A stretch of DNA of 64,000 nucleotides from Phycisphaerae bacterium (GTDB taxonomy: Bacteria; Planctomycetota; Phycisphaerae; Phycisphaerales; UBA1924). The stretch is taken from contig JAEUIW010000006.1 of the NCBI GenBank assembly GCA_016794925.1, positions 92,335 to 156,334 of the forward strand, given 5' to 3'. The notes under the pieces are model-generated. The model made no database searches and was not told the DNA's origin. It saw nothing but the letters and a program-made list of their open reading frames with translations. Of this stretch, positions 52,628 to 60,453 are shown one piece after another; positions within the stretch are counted from its first letter, which is position 1, and the number at the start of each line of letters is the position of its first letter. A program made the translations under genes and the position numbers.

Positions 52628-54454
52628 TCAATGCCCGTCGGGCGCGCCGCCCTTTCTCGGGTCCGACGCGGCGTCCACCCGCCGCCCCGCGCCCTCCCCG
52701 ACGATGAGGATGCACTGCACGTCGGCGAGTTCATCCGCCCATTCCAGCCGGTGGCCGCGCCGCGTCAGATCCCGCCACGCTTCGATGCCCGCGAAACGCC
52801 CCGGCCCCCGGTCGTACCCGCGCTCCATCCGGACCACGTCGGGGCTCCATTGGTGATGCACCCGCGGCGCCCCCACCGCGCCCGCCGCGTCCGTATCGCC
52901 CAGCAGCACGTTCAGCAGCACCTGCGCCGTCCCCGTGATGATCCGCGGCCCGCCCGAGGCCCCCGCGATCACCCGCACCCGCTCCCCGGAAAGCACGATC
53001 GTCGGAGTCATGCTCGACAGCGGCCGCTTCCCGGGCGCGGGGAGGTTGCGCGCCGACTGCCGCAGCCCGAACGAGTTCGGTCGGTCGCGCTCCGTCGTGA
53101 AATCGTCCATCTCGTTGTTCAGGCAGAACCCGAACCCATCCACCCCCACCAGCGAGCCGAACTCCAGGTTGATGGTCTCCGTGCACGACACCGCGCCGCC
53201 CCAACGGTCCGCCGCGCACAGGTGGCTCGTGCCGTGGTCGGCCGCGGGCCCCTCGCGCGTGCCGTAACGCCCCGGCGGCTGCGTCCGCTCCGGCTCGATC
53301 ATCGCCGCCCGCGCCCCCAGGTACACCGGGTCGAGCAGCGCCGCCACCGGCCCCGTCGCGAACGCCGGGTCGCCCAGCCACTCCGCGCGATCCGCGAACG
53401 CGTGCTTCATCGCCTCGATCAGCCTGTGCAGTTGCGGCGCCGATGGCGGCACACCCCACGACGAGCCCGCGCCCGTCCCACCCTCCGCCGACACGCCAGA
53501 CCGCGCCCACGCGGCCTCGAAGATCCCCAGCATCTGCCCCAGCGCCACGCCCCCGCTGCTCGGCGGGGGCATCGTCAGCACCCGCAACCCCCGGAACGTG
53601 AACGCCAGTGGCTCCACCTCCGACACCCGGTACGCCCGCAGATCCTCCGCCGTCAGCACCCCGCCCGCGCTCCGCGCCGCCTCGATCACCGCCTCCCCCA
53701 CCGGGCCCTCATAAAACGCCGATGCCCCTCCCTCCGCGATCAGCCGCAGCGCCCGCGCCTGCTCCGGCAGCCGCACGCGGCACCCCGCGCGCACCCGCCC
53801 GCCGTCCAGGAACCTCCCCCACACCAGCGGAAACCGTTCCTTCCATTCCGGGTTCAGCTCGAATTTCCCGATCAGCTCCGCCGCCGCGGACTCGTAATGC
53901 GCATCCGCGACAAACCCCTCTTCCGCCGCGCGGATCGCCGGCCCCAGCACCACCCGCCGATCCAGCGTGCCGTACCGCTCCAGCGCCAGCAGCAAGCCCG
54001 CGACCGTGCCCGGCACCGCCACCGCCTTCCCGCCCCGCACGCTCGAACCCCTGTTCGCCTCACGCTCGAAGAAGTCCGGCCCCACCGCGCCCGGCGCGAC
54101 CTCGCGGTAATTCAGCGCCGTTTCCACCCGCCCGTGCCGAGGATCCGCCGGAAGGTGGATCACCATGAACCCCCCACCCCCGATCCCGCACGAGTACGGC
54201 CGCACCACGCTCAGCGTGAAACTCGCGGCCACCGCCGCGTCCACCGCGTTCCCCCCCGCCCGCAGCATGTCCGCTCCCGCGCGCGAGGCCGCCTCATGAT
54301 CCGCCGCCACCGCCCCATGCGCGTACGCCGTCGGCGACACCGTCCCCGCCACCGCGCCCGCCCCGATGTTGACCGTCACGCACCCCGCCGGCGCCAGCAA
54401 CGCCCACACCGCGCCCAGCACGACCGCAACCGCTCCGCTCCATCCGCGTCTCAT
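52628..54454 (-). CDS. ggt: Gamma-glutamyltransferase (probable lipoprotein)
   Basis: The product has 608 residues. The signal sequence ends in a lipobox-like APAGC (Cys about 25). Conserved elements are GGNAVDAAVAASFTLSVV, GIGGGGFMVIHL, the catalytic Thr in DHGTSHLCAAD (about 409), FGSLVGVDGFGFCLNNEMDDF, and GKRPLSSMTPTIVL. The precursor cuts itself before that Thr to make two subunits; the enzyme transfers or hydrolyses gamma-glutamyl groups such as in glutathione, in the periplasm. It is transcribed away from the STAND gene, which starts 62 bp from its ATG. Confidence 0.92.
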   Translation of the reverse strand: MRRGWSGAVAVVLGAVWALLAPAGCVTVNIGAGAVAGTVSPTAYAHGAVAADHEAASRAGADMLRAGGNAVDAAVAASFTLSVVRPYSCGIGGGGFMVIHLPADPRHGRVETALNYREVAPGAVGPDFFEREANRGSSVRGGKAVAVPGTVAGLLLALERYGTLDRRVVLGPAIRAAEEGFVADAHYESAAAELIGKFELNPEWKERFPLVWGRFLDGGRVRAGCRVRLPEQARALRLIAEGGASAFYEGPVGEAVIEAARSAGGVLTAEDLRAYRVSEVEPLAFTFRGLRVLTMPPPSSGGVALGQMLGIFEAAWARSGVSAEGGTGAGSSWGVPPSAPQLHRLIEAMKHAFADRAEWLGDPAFATGPVAALLDPVYLGARAAMIEPERTQPPGRYGTREGPAADHGTSHLCAADRWGGAVSCTETINLEFGSLVGVDGFGFCLNNEMDDFTTERDRPNSFGLRQSARNLPAPGKRPLSSMTPTIVLSGERVRVIAGASGGPRIITGTAQVLLNVLLGDTDAAGAVGAPRVHHQWSPDVVRMERGYDRGPGRFAGIEAWRDLTRRGHRLEWADELADVQCILIVGEGAGRRVDAASDPRKGGAPDGH

Positions 54455-54516
54455 CGCCCCAGCGTACCACCAACGACCCCCGCGGTTCGAACCGCGACAG
54501 CCGGTACAATCGGCGC

Positions 54517-56964
54517 ATGTCGCGGGTCGGTCGCACCTTGGTCGGGATGTTCGCCGAACTGGGCTCCGTCCCGGTTGCGCTCTTCACCAACAGCGCGACG
54601 GCCCTCCTGCAGCAAATTGCCCAGTGCGAATCGTTCGCCGCGGCGTGCGCGGCGGCCAATCTCCCGGGCGGCGCGACAATCCCCGTGGCGTGCATCATGG
54701 GGGCCATGGGACTGGCGGCCGCTGCCAACGCGATCAACAACCGCCGCGAGGCCCGGAAGGCCGCCGATGAGTTCAAGGCGATGGCGGGGCAGGTCACGAC
54801 CATCGAGCAGGCCGTCGCCTCCTTGCAGTCCGTGCTGCAGAGGCACGGGCTCGCCCCGACGCCGCTCTCACCCGCCGAACTCTCGTCACTCGCCGCGACC
54901 CTCCAGAACCAGGACGTCACCAGGGTAGACGACGGCGTCGCCCAGCGGATGATGCTCGCGCTGGACGCCGCGGGGTTCGCAACCGCGGCACATCTCCAAG
55001 AAGTCGAAGGGTACGTCAAAGAGACGTGGCTGAGAACGCTGCACCTCTGGGAAGAGCAGCGCGAGAACGCCCAGTGGGTGAAGGACGCCGACGCCCGCCT
55101 GCACGCCGCGCTGGCCCGCATCGAAACCAACACCAACCTCCTCCCGGACATGAAGGCCCAGCTCGACGAGTTGGTGCAACGGACGCCGGCTCCCGCCGCG
55201 ACGCTGTTGGCGCCGCGCACGAGCAACTTCGATGCCGCTAACATCACGCCCAACCCCGGCTTCAAGGGCCGCACGACCCAGCTCGCCGATCTGAGGGCGC
55301 ACTTTGAGAGGCCGTGTGACGGCGCGGGCAAGCCCCTCGCCCGCGGCCACCGCGTCATTGTCGGCGAGGGGGGGATGGGCAAGAGCCAGCTGGCGCAGCG
55401 CTTCGCCGAGCAGTTCGCCGATGATTGGGAGGGGCGCTGGTGGATCGACACCTCACCGGACCTGCATCTGGCGTCGGTGCGTGCGCTCGCCAAGCTCCTG
55501 AACCCCACGACCTCCGACACGGCCACCCCGGGCGAGCTGCGCAACATCGTCCGCAACGCCCTGTGGGGCGGCAAGCGGCACCTCATTGTCCTCGACTCCT
55601 TCGAGCTCGCCGACGCCGCGAGGCCCAACTACGACCTGCTCCAGGAACTCGACCCGGGCGCCCCGTCGTGCCTGCTCATCACCACCCGCGACCAGAACCT
55701 CCCCGCCCGCTTCGGGCCGCACCTGGACCTTCCCGTGCTCCCCCCGGACGAGGCGGTGCTCCTGATCCGCCGCGACACGCCGCGATTGCAACCAACGCCG
55801 GACCTTCCACACAACGCCGCGTTGGACAAGGACCTGGAAAACCTCTGCCGTCACCTGGGGTGCCACGCCCAGGCCGTGGACCTCGCCGGCGCGTGGCTCG
55901 CCATGAACAAGGGCCTCGCGCCCGCGGCGCTCCTGAAGGAGCTGAAGGCCTCGGACGCCGCTACGCTCGCTCTTTTCGACCGGGCCGACCTGCACGGGCA
56001 CGCCCCCCGTTACGCGGCCACGGTCGGCGCTTCGCTCGCGCTCCACTTGCCCCGTTTCCGGGGCACGCCGTCCTGGAAGGTCCTTGAGGCGGTGGCCTAC
56101 GCCGCCCCGGACAACATCCCCGCCGAGAGTTTGGCCAAGTGGACGACGCTCGGGCTTTCCCAGGTGCAGGAATCGCTCCGCCTCTTGGCGGGCGCGAGCA
56201 TCCTCTGGTCCCTGGAAGGGGGCGAGCACGGCGCGGCCCGCATCCACCGGCTGATGCAGGTGGTCCTCCGGGTCCTCTTCCGGGGCGACGGCCCCGGCGG
56301 CGGGCCGGGCGGACCCGGGAGCGGCGAGCCCCCCCTCGCCGACTACTTGCGGGCGCTCCGCGAGGACTATCGGGGAGTGGAGAAACACGAGCTCTCCCCG
56401 CAACGGACCCGGATGCTCCCGCACGCCGAGGCGTTCCTGGGCCACGCCGACGGCGGCCGGGGCGGCCCGGGTACTCCCGCCGCCGCGGCACTCCTGCGGG
56501 CCGACGTCGCGCTCCACCGGTTGATCATCGGCGACTACGCCGGGGCCGAGGCCGACCTGAAAAGGAGCATCGACTGGGGCGAGTCGCAGACCCCGCGCGA
56601 CGAGCGCAGCCTGGCCATTTGGTACGCCTCGCGGGCCCGCGTCCGCCAAGACCGGGGCGACTACGCCGGGGCCGAGGCCGACCTGAAACGGAGCATCGAC
56701 TGGGGCGAGTCGCAGACCCCGCGCGACGAGCGCAGCCTGGCCATCCGGTACGCCTCGCGGGCCCGGCTTCGGGAGGCTCGGGCGGTCGCCGCGCGGGAGG
56801 CCGGGGACGCGGCCAGCGCGGCCGCGCTCTTCGCGAAGGCCAAGGCCGACACCGGCAACGCCCTGGCGTGGTGGGAGAAGGAACTCCCCGGCGACGAGCG
56901 GGCCATCGCCATCCTCCGCCAAGACCAGGCCCGCATTGAGAATGCCGAGCGCGGCGGGCCCTGA
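54517..56964 (+). CDS. STAND (NB-ARC-like) NTPase with N-terminal hydrophobic helices and TPR repeats
   Basis: The product has 815 residues. Residues 12-75 hold two hydrophobic helices (VALFTNSATALLQQIA; ATIPVACIMGAMGLAAAANAI). Residues 80-225 are helical and partly coiled coil. A linker leads to the NTPase: Walker A GEGGMGKS (283-290), Walker B HLIVLDSFE (355-363) and LITTRDQNLP with sensor Arg391, then a winged-helix region near 530-590 ending at IHRLMQVVLRVLF. The C-terminus (about 660-815) has TPRs, two of which are nearly identical. STAND proteins are switch NTPases used in signalling, cell death and antiphage defence. Hydrophobic N-termini are common effectors that attack membranes. Function here is inferred; no partner gene lies next to it. 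Confidence 0.86.
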   Translation: MSRVGRTLVGMFAELGSVPVALFTNSATALLQQIAQCESFAAACAAANLPGGATIPVACIMGAMGLAAAANAINNRREARKAADEFKAMAGQVTTIEQAVASLQSVLQRHGLAPTPLSPAELSSLAATLQNQDVTRVDDGVAQRMMLALDAAGFATAAHLQEVEGYVKETWLRTLHLWEEQRENAQWVKDADARLHAALARIETNTNLLPDMKAQLDELVQRTPAPAATLLAPRTSNFDAANITPNPGFKGRTTQLADLRAHFERPCDGAGKPLARGHRVIVGEGGMGKSQLAQRFAEQFADDWEGRWWIDTSPDLHLASVRALAKLLNPTTSDTATPGELRNIVRNALWGGKRHLIVLDSFELADAARPNYDLLQELDPGAPSCLLITTRDQNLPARFGPHLDLPVLPPDEAVLLIRRDTPRLQPTPDLPHNAALDKDLENLCRHLGCHAQAVDLAGAWLAMNKGLAPAALLKELKASDAATLALFDRADLHGHAPRYAATVGASLALHLPRFRGTPSWKVLEAVAYAAPDNIPAESLAKWTTLGLSQVQESLRLLAGASILWSLEGGEHGAARIHRLMQVVLRVLFRGDGPGGGPGGPGSGEPPLADYLRALREDYRGVEKHELSPQRTRMLPHAEAFLGHADGGRGGPGTPAAAALLRADVALHRLIIGDYAGAEADLKRSIDWGESQTPRDERSLAIWYASRARVRQDRGDYAGAEADLKRSIDWGESQTPRDERSLAIRYASRARLREARAVAAREAGDAASAAALFAKAKADTGNALAWWEKELPGDERAIAILRQDQARIENAERGGP
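56530..56769 (+). repeat. Two near-identical 126-bp tandem repeats inside the STAND gene
   Basis: GGCGACTACGCCGGGGCC starts at 56530 and again at 56656, a period of 126 bp (42 codons). Over about 113 bp the two copies differ at only three positions (one silent, two giving Trp versus Arg). Each encodes one TPR (GDYAGAEADLKRSIDWGES, then SLAI..YASRARL). Such DNA identity suggests recent duplication or gene conversion. Confidence 0.92.
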
Positions 56965-57200
56965 TCGGTCGCGGCGCCCATTCCTCTCCGCTTCATTCAC
57001 GCGCCCGCGCGGCAACCGCGCTCCGAACCACACCAATCGGGTGCCACGTGCTCCCCGAAATGTTGTATTCCGTTCCCATTCCCACCCCACCCCCACCCCC
57101 ATCCCCGTGCGCAGAATCGCTCCAAGCCTCCGTCACTTTGTGCAGATATCCCGCAAAAAATCGCGTCTAAATGCTTGTGTATCAATTACTTATGGCATTT

Positions 57201-57228
57201 CCCCCCCCCCCCCCCCCCCCCCCCCCCC
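57201..57228 (+). repeat. Homopolymer of 28 C
   Basis: A run of 28 C (57201-57228) is followed by ACCCCACCC. It ends 17 bp before a TATATT box. The 294-bp gap 56965-57258 otherwise holds no gene; its centre (57130-57200) is unusually AT-rich for this window. The run could be a phase-variable tract or a sequencing/assembly artefact. Confidence 0.95.
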
Positions 57229-57245
57229 ACCCCACCCAAAATCCG

Positions 57246-57258
57246 TATATTTGTTGCC
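57246..57258 (+). promoter_or_regulatory. Leaderless-type promoter -10 element
   Basis: TATATT (57246-57251) stands exactly 7 bp before the GTG at 57259, the spacing expected if transcription starts at the start codon. With a 17-bp spacer the -35 would fall on CCCCCC (57223-57228), the end of the C tract. Confidence 0.45.
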
Positions 57259-57640
57259 GTGAACCCGTCCAGCAGCGCCATTTCGCCGCTTGCTCCTTGC
57301 ACGCGGCCGCCCCAGCTCCCGCCCCCTCAGCGGTCCGCCGATCTCTCCCCCCGTCAGCGCGAACTCCTCTCGTCCCTTATCGCCGCCGGCTTCAACACCG
57401 CCTCGCTCTCCGCCGAATCCATTCTCGAACTCGCCGCCAGCCCCGCCGTCCGCTCGTTCCTCGACGATCTTCTTGCCCTCGCCACTTCCCTGCATTCGCT
57501 CCGCCTCGCCGCGGCACACCGCGCCGCCCTCGAATCCCTCGCCGAACGGCTCCACTCCGCCGCCACCGGAGCCGAAACGCTCCGCTTAGCCCGCGCCATC
57601 CTCCGCCCCGCCCGCCCCGCGCGATCTCCTCACGTACACC
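57259..57640 (+). CDS. Small helical protein, unknown; 3' end undefined
   Basis: From GTG 57259 the frame encodes about 125 residues that look like a real helical protein (LSPRQRELLSSLIAAGFNTASLSAESILELAASP, then LRLAAAHRAALESLAERLHSA). No in-frame stop occurs until 59286, because the frame runs on as the antisense of the M61 peptidase gene, so the coordinate given is only where the plausible part ends. Either the gene overlaps the neighbour antisense or a frameshift has removed its stop. The LSPRQRELL...A start resembles HTH-type small proteins, but the helix-turn-helix is not recognisable. No Shine-Dalgarno; the TATATT spacing suggests leaderless expression. Confidence 0.4.
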
Positions 57641-59316
57641 GGGACCGACCTCGGCTCCGACAGCGGCTCGAACCGGATCGCCCGCGCCCGCCCGTTCTCA
57701 TCGATCGTGACCTCCGCGCTCGGCGGGCTCCCGGGCCCGCCCGAGTTGACATTCATCCCCCGCAGCGTCTGCCCGTCCCGCAGGCCCGCCCTCCACGCCG
57801 GCCCCCCCTCGCGCACCCCGCGGATCACCTTCTCCCGCTGCGCCGCCTCCAGGTCGAACCCCGGCTCGAAGTTCCGCTGCTGCACCCGCGTCAGCCGCGC
57901 CGCCGGGTCGGACAGGGTCTCGGGAAGGGGCACGTCGGCCCCCTCGACCACCGCGGCACGGACCACGCCCGCGAACTCGGCCCCCGCCTCGCGCTCCACG
58001 GCCCGCAGCGCCCACTCCACCGAGAACGCCTCGCCCCGCCCGGCCCGCGCCACCAGATCCCGCATGAAATCATCCAGCGATCGGGCCCCGCCCGACTTCG
58101 CCCGCAGATGCTCATCCAGCGCCAGGGCCACCATGTCGCCGCGCTGGTACGGCAGCATCCCCACGTTCGGGTCGGACCAGAACGCCTCCTTGACCCGCGC
58201 CGCGGGCGCGTTCCGCTCCGGGTTGGACATGTAGCCGGCCACGGCCTCGTTGAGCGATTGCAGGACCTCCTCGTCCGTGAACAGCCCGGCCCGTTTCAGC
58301 ATCCGCCGCGTGTAGAAGTTGGTGAACCCCTCCGAGAACCAGTACCCCGTCCCCTCCTCGCTCGACGAGTCCAGCTTGCCCCCGTTCCACGTGTGGAAAT
58401 ACTCGTGCGACAGCAACTGCAGCAGCCGCGACCGGAACGGCTGATCCGGCTCCAGGCTCAGCCCCGTGTTCGCGTACATGCTGAACGCGTTCGTGACCCC
58501 CGTCCCCCCGAGCGCGAACGAGCCCCCCCGCGCCGACCCGCTGGGCGTCAGCGTCACCAGGAACCACGGGTCCGAATGGTCCCCGAAGAAGTCGCGCTGC
58601 GCGCCGATGATCACCATCGCCGCGTCGATCAGCGCGTCGTCCTCGAACCCCCATCCCGTGCCCGTGAACGCGAATCCGACGCGGTTCCCGTGCAGCGTCC
58701 GCACCCGCGCGCGGATCGTCCCCGCCATGAACACCGAGTGCAGGAACTTCGCCCCGCTCATCTCCGTCTCGAACGGACCCTCGCCCGGGCCGAACGAGCA
58801 CATCGCCCCCCACCCCAGCGCGCCAAGCCCTTCCCACGACACCCGAAACCGGCGCGGCTCCGGCCCGGTCATCCCCGCGGGCATCAGCAGCCCGTGCTCC
58901 CCGTGCATCTGGAACAACTCCGGAGTCAGCCGGGTCCGGTAGTCGTTGGGAGAAGTGCCCACGCCCCCCTCCGCGCCGGAGGCGTCCAGCCGGTACGCCA
59001 CCACCAGCGCTTCGGCGGGCTCGTGCCCCACGCTCCACGTCACCGGCCCCCGCCGCTCCACACGCCGCTCCGCTCCCCCGGCGCCCGTCACGCGCAGGTC
59101 GAGGATCGCCGACCCGTCGTTCGGCACGCCCGCGAAATTCGGCTGCATGTTCAGCTCGGTCCGCCCGTCCGCCCCGCCCCTGAAGACCAGGGAGACGTGC
59201 ACCGCCGGCCCCGCCGAGACGCGCAGCGTCACGCCCAGGTCCGGCTCACCCCGGGCCAGCCGCGCCAGCACCAGCACCGCCAATGACACGATCACCGACG
59301 CTCGAAAACTTGACAT
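57586..59316 (-). CDS. M61 family metallopeptidase with PDZ domain
   Basis: The product has 576 residues with a Sec signal peptide (SVIVSLAVLVLARLARG). An N-terminal beta domain precedes the zinc site HEYFHTWNGGK (His about 305, Glu next) and the third ligand Glu in YWFSEGFTNFYTRR. The C-terminal 90 residues form a PDZ domain (REKVIRGVREGGPAWRAGLRDGQTL). M61 enzymes are glycyl or broad aminopeptidases; this one acts outside the cytosol. Its 3' end overlaps the small plus-strand ORF. Confidence 0.92.
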   Translation of the reverse strand: MSSFRASVIVSLAVLVLARLARGEPDLGVTLRVSAGPAVHVSLVFRGGADGRTELNMQPNFAGVPNDGSAILDLRVTGAGGAERRVERRGPVTWSVGHEPAEALVVAYRLDASGAEGGVGTSPNDYRTRLTPELFQMHGEHGLLMPAGMTGPEPRRFRVSWEGLGALGWGAMCSFGPGEGPFETEMSGAKFLHSVFMAGTIRARVRTLHGNRVGFAFTGTGWGFEDDALIDAAMVIIGAQRDFFGDHSDPWFLVTLTPSGSARGGSFALGGTGVTNAFSMYANTGLSLEPDQPFRSRLLQLLSHEYFHTWNGGKLDSSSEEGTGYWFSEGFTNFYTRRMLKRAGLFTDEEVLQSLNEAVAGYMSNPERNAPAARVKEAFWSDPNVGMLPYQRGDMVALALDEHLRAKSGGARSLDDFMRDLVARAGRGEAFSVEWALRAVEREAGAEFAGVVRAAVVEGADVPLPETLSDPAARLTRVQQRNFEPGFDLEAAQREKVIRGVREGGPAWRAGLRDGQTLRGMNVNSGGPGSPPSAEVTIDENGRARAIRFEPLSEPRSVPVYVRRSRGAGGAEDGAG

Positions 59317-59349
59317 GCACCGCTGGGACGCGCCCCGCCGCGCCTTCCG

Positions 59350-59772
59350 TCAGGCCGCCCGGCTCCCGCTCGGCTCGACGCCCAGCGCGGTCTGCGCCAA
59401 CGCCCCCAGCGCCGCGCGAGCCTTCTTGTTCAGGTCCACGAACTCCAGCCCCACCTCGTTGTGGATCAGGCCCAGCCGCCGCCGCCACGCCACCCGCGCC
59501 CGCACGTTGATCGAGCCCTCCGGCGTCTCGATCGTGCAGTGCGTCAGCACCCCCTGCCGAGGGGCCACCATGCCGCACCGCACGCGCACGCCCGTGGCCG
59601 AGAGATCCATGATCGCCCCGATGGACGTTCGCCCCTCCACCCCGTGCAGGCGCCCGGCGCGGCGCCGGTTCTTGGACGTGGACGGGGTCACGCGCACGAT
59701 GCCGGCCTGGGGAATCATGCCCACCGCATCGGACGCCGCACCGATCCGGATGCGATCAAACCCGATCCTCAT
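59350..59772 (-). CDS. PilZ-domain protein
   Basis: The product has 140 residues from ATG 59772; the frame is open to 59823, and neither start has a clear ribosome binding site. The c-di-GMP signature is visible: basic RRRAGRLHG (the RxxxR-like part), then MDLSATGVRV (D/NxSxxG), with ARVAWRRRLGLIHNEVGLEFVDL closing the barrel. PilZ proteins bind cyclic di-GMP and adjust motility, pili or exopolysaccharide. Whether it acts on the pilin/secretin cluster at 19-28 kb is unknown. Confidence 0.8.
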   Translation of the reverse strand: MRIGFDRIRIGAASDAVGMIPQAGIVRVTPSTSKNRRRAGRLHGVEGRTSIGAIMDLSATGVRVRCGMVAPRQGVLTHCTIETPEGSINVRARVAWRRRLGLIHNEVGLEFVDLNKKARAALGALAQTALGVEPSGSRAA

Positions 59773-59883
59773 TTCGCGGGCGCAACGGCCGGGCGGACCA
59801 TGCCGGGAACGACGCGCCCCCAACGTCCGTTCGCGCGCCCCGTCGGGACCGAATACCGCGCGGGTCCGCGAACCACGCCCGCC

Positions 59884-60426
59884 TCACCCGAAGATCGATC
59901 GGAACCCCAGCGCCCGCCGGAGGTCCGCGATCTGACCGGCGTGATCGCCGTTGTGGAACACCATCCGCATCACCAGCGCCCACTTGGGCGTCTCGCCCTG
60001 ACCCCACGGCGTCGTCACATCGAGGTCCGCATCGTTCGCCGCCCGAACCGCGGCCGCGAGCCGCTCCGCCGCCAGCGTGAAGATCTCGACCGACCGCGCC
60101 AGCGACGGGTAGCGCGACGGGTCGTCCGTGGGCAAGGAGCCGAACCCGACCGAGTCGGTGTGGAACCGGGCCCGGTCCCCCCGAGCCCCGCGGTCGGGCG
60201 CAGCGGGGTCGCCCGCGATGAACTGATCCGGCGGGATCGGCCGGCCGTCGATCCGCTCCGCCGCGCGGTGCATGGTCACGGCCAGATGCCCCAGGCTCCA
60301 GGCCACGTGATTGGGCAGGTTGGTCGCCTGCCGGGTGACGTTGGTGTCGTCGAACCCGGCCAGGTACCGGGAGGTGAGCGTGACGGATTCACGGACGGAG
60401 CGTGCGAGCACTTCCTGACGGTTCAT
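59884..60426 (-). CDS. DinB-family protein
   Basis: The product has 180 residues. ATG at 60426 has GGGAG 8 nt upstream. It has the four-helix DinB/YfiT pattern: start with SVRESVTLTSRYLAGF, HVAWSLGHLAVTMHRAAERI with one metal His, and the C-terminal VFHNGDHAGQIADLRRALG, giving the His-x-x-x-His pair. The superfamily includes thiol-dependent transferases (bacillithiol, mycothiol) and stress proteins; the exact substrate is unknown. It follows the esterase gene on the same strand by 27 bp, suggesting an operon. Confidence 0.87.
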   Translation of the reverse strand: MNRQEVLARSVRESVTLTSRYLAGFDDTNVTRQATNLPNHVAWSLGHLAVTMHRAAERIDGRPIPPDQFIAGDPAAPDRGARGDRARFHTDSVGFGSLPTDDPSRYPSLARSVEIFTLAAERLAAAVRAANDADLDVTTPWGQGETPKWALVMRMVFHNGDHAGQIADLRRALGFRSIFG

Positions 60427-60453
60427 GGTGGGCTCCCTGATCGGCATCGGTGT

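Noticed and set aside
52631..54928. 765-codon plus-strand open frame
   Set aside because: Antisense to gamma-glutamyltransferase; Arg/Pro/His-rich translation typical of high-GC shadows.
56530..56769. Possible CRISPR-like repeat
   Set aside because: The repeat is in frame within a coding gene with a 42-codon period, has no spacers and encodes TPR units.
55453..57102. 549-codon minus-strand open frame
   Set aside because: Antisense to the STAND NTPase, whose sense frame carries Walker motifs and TPRs.
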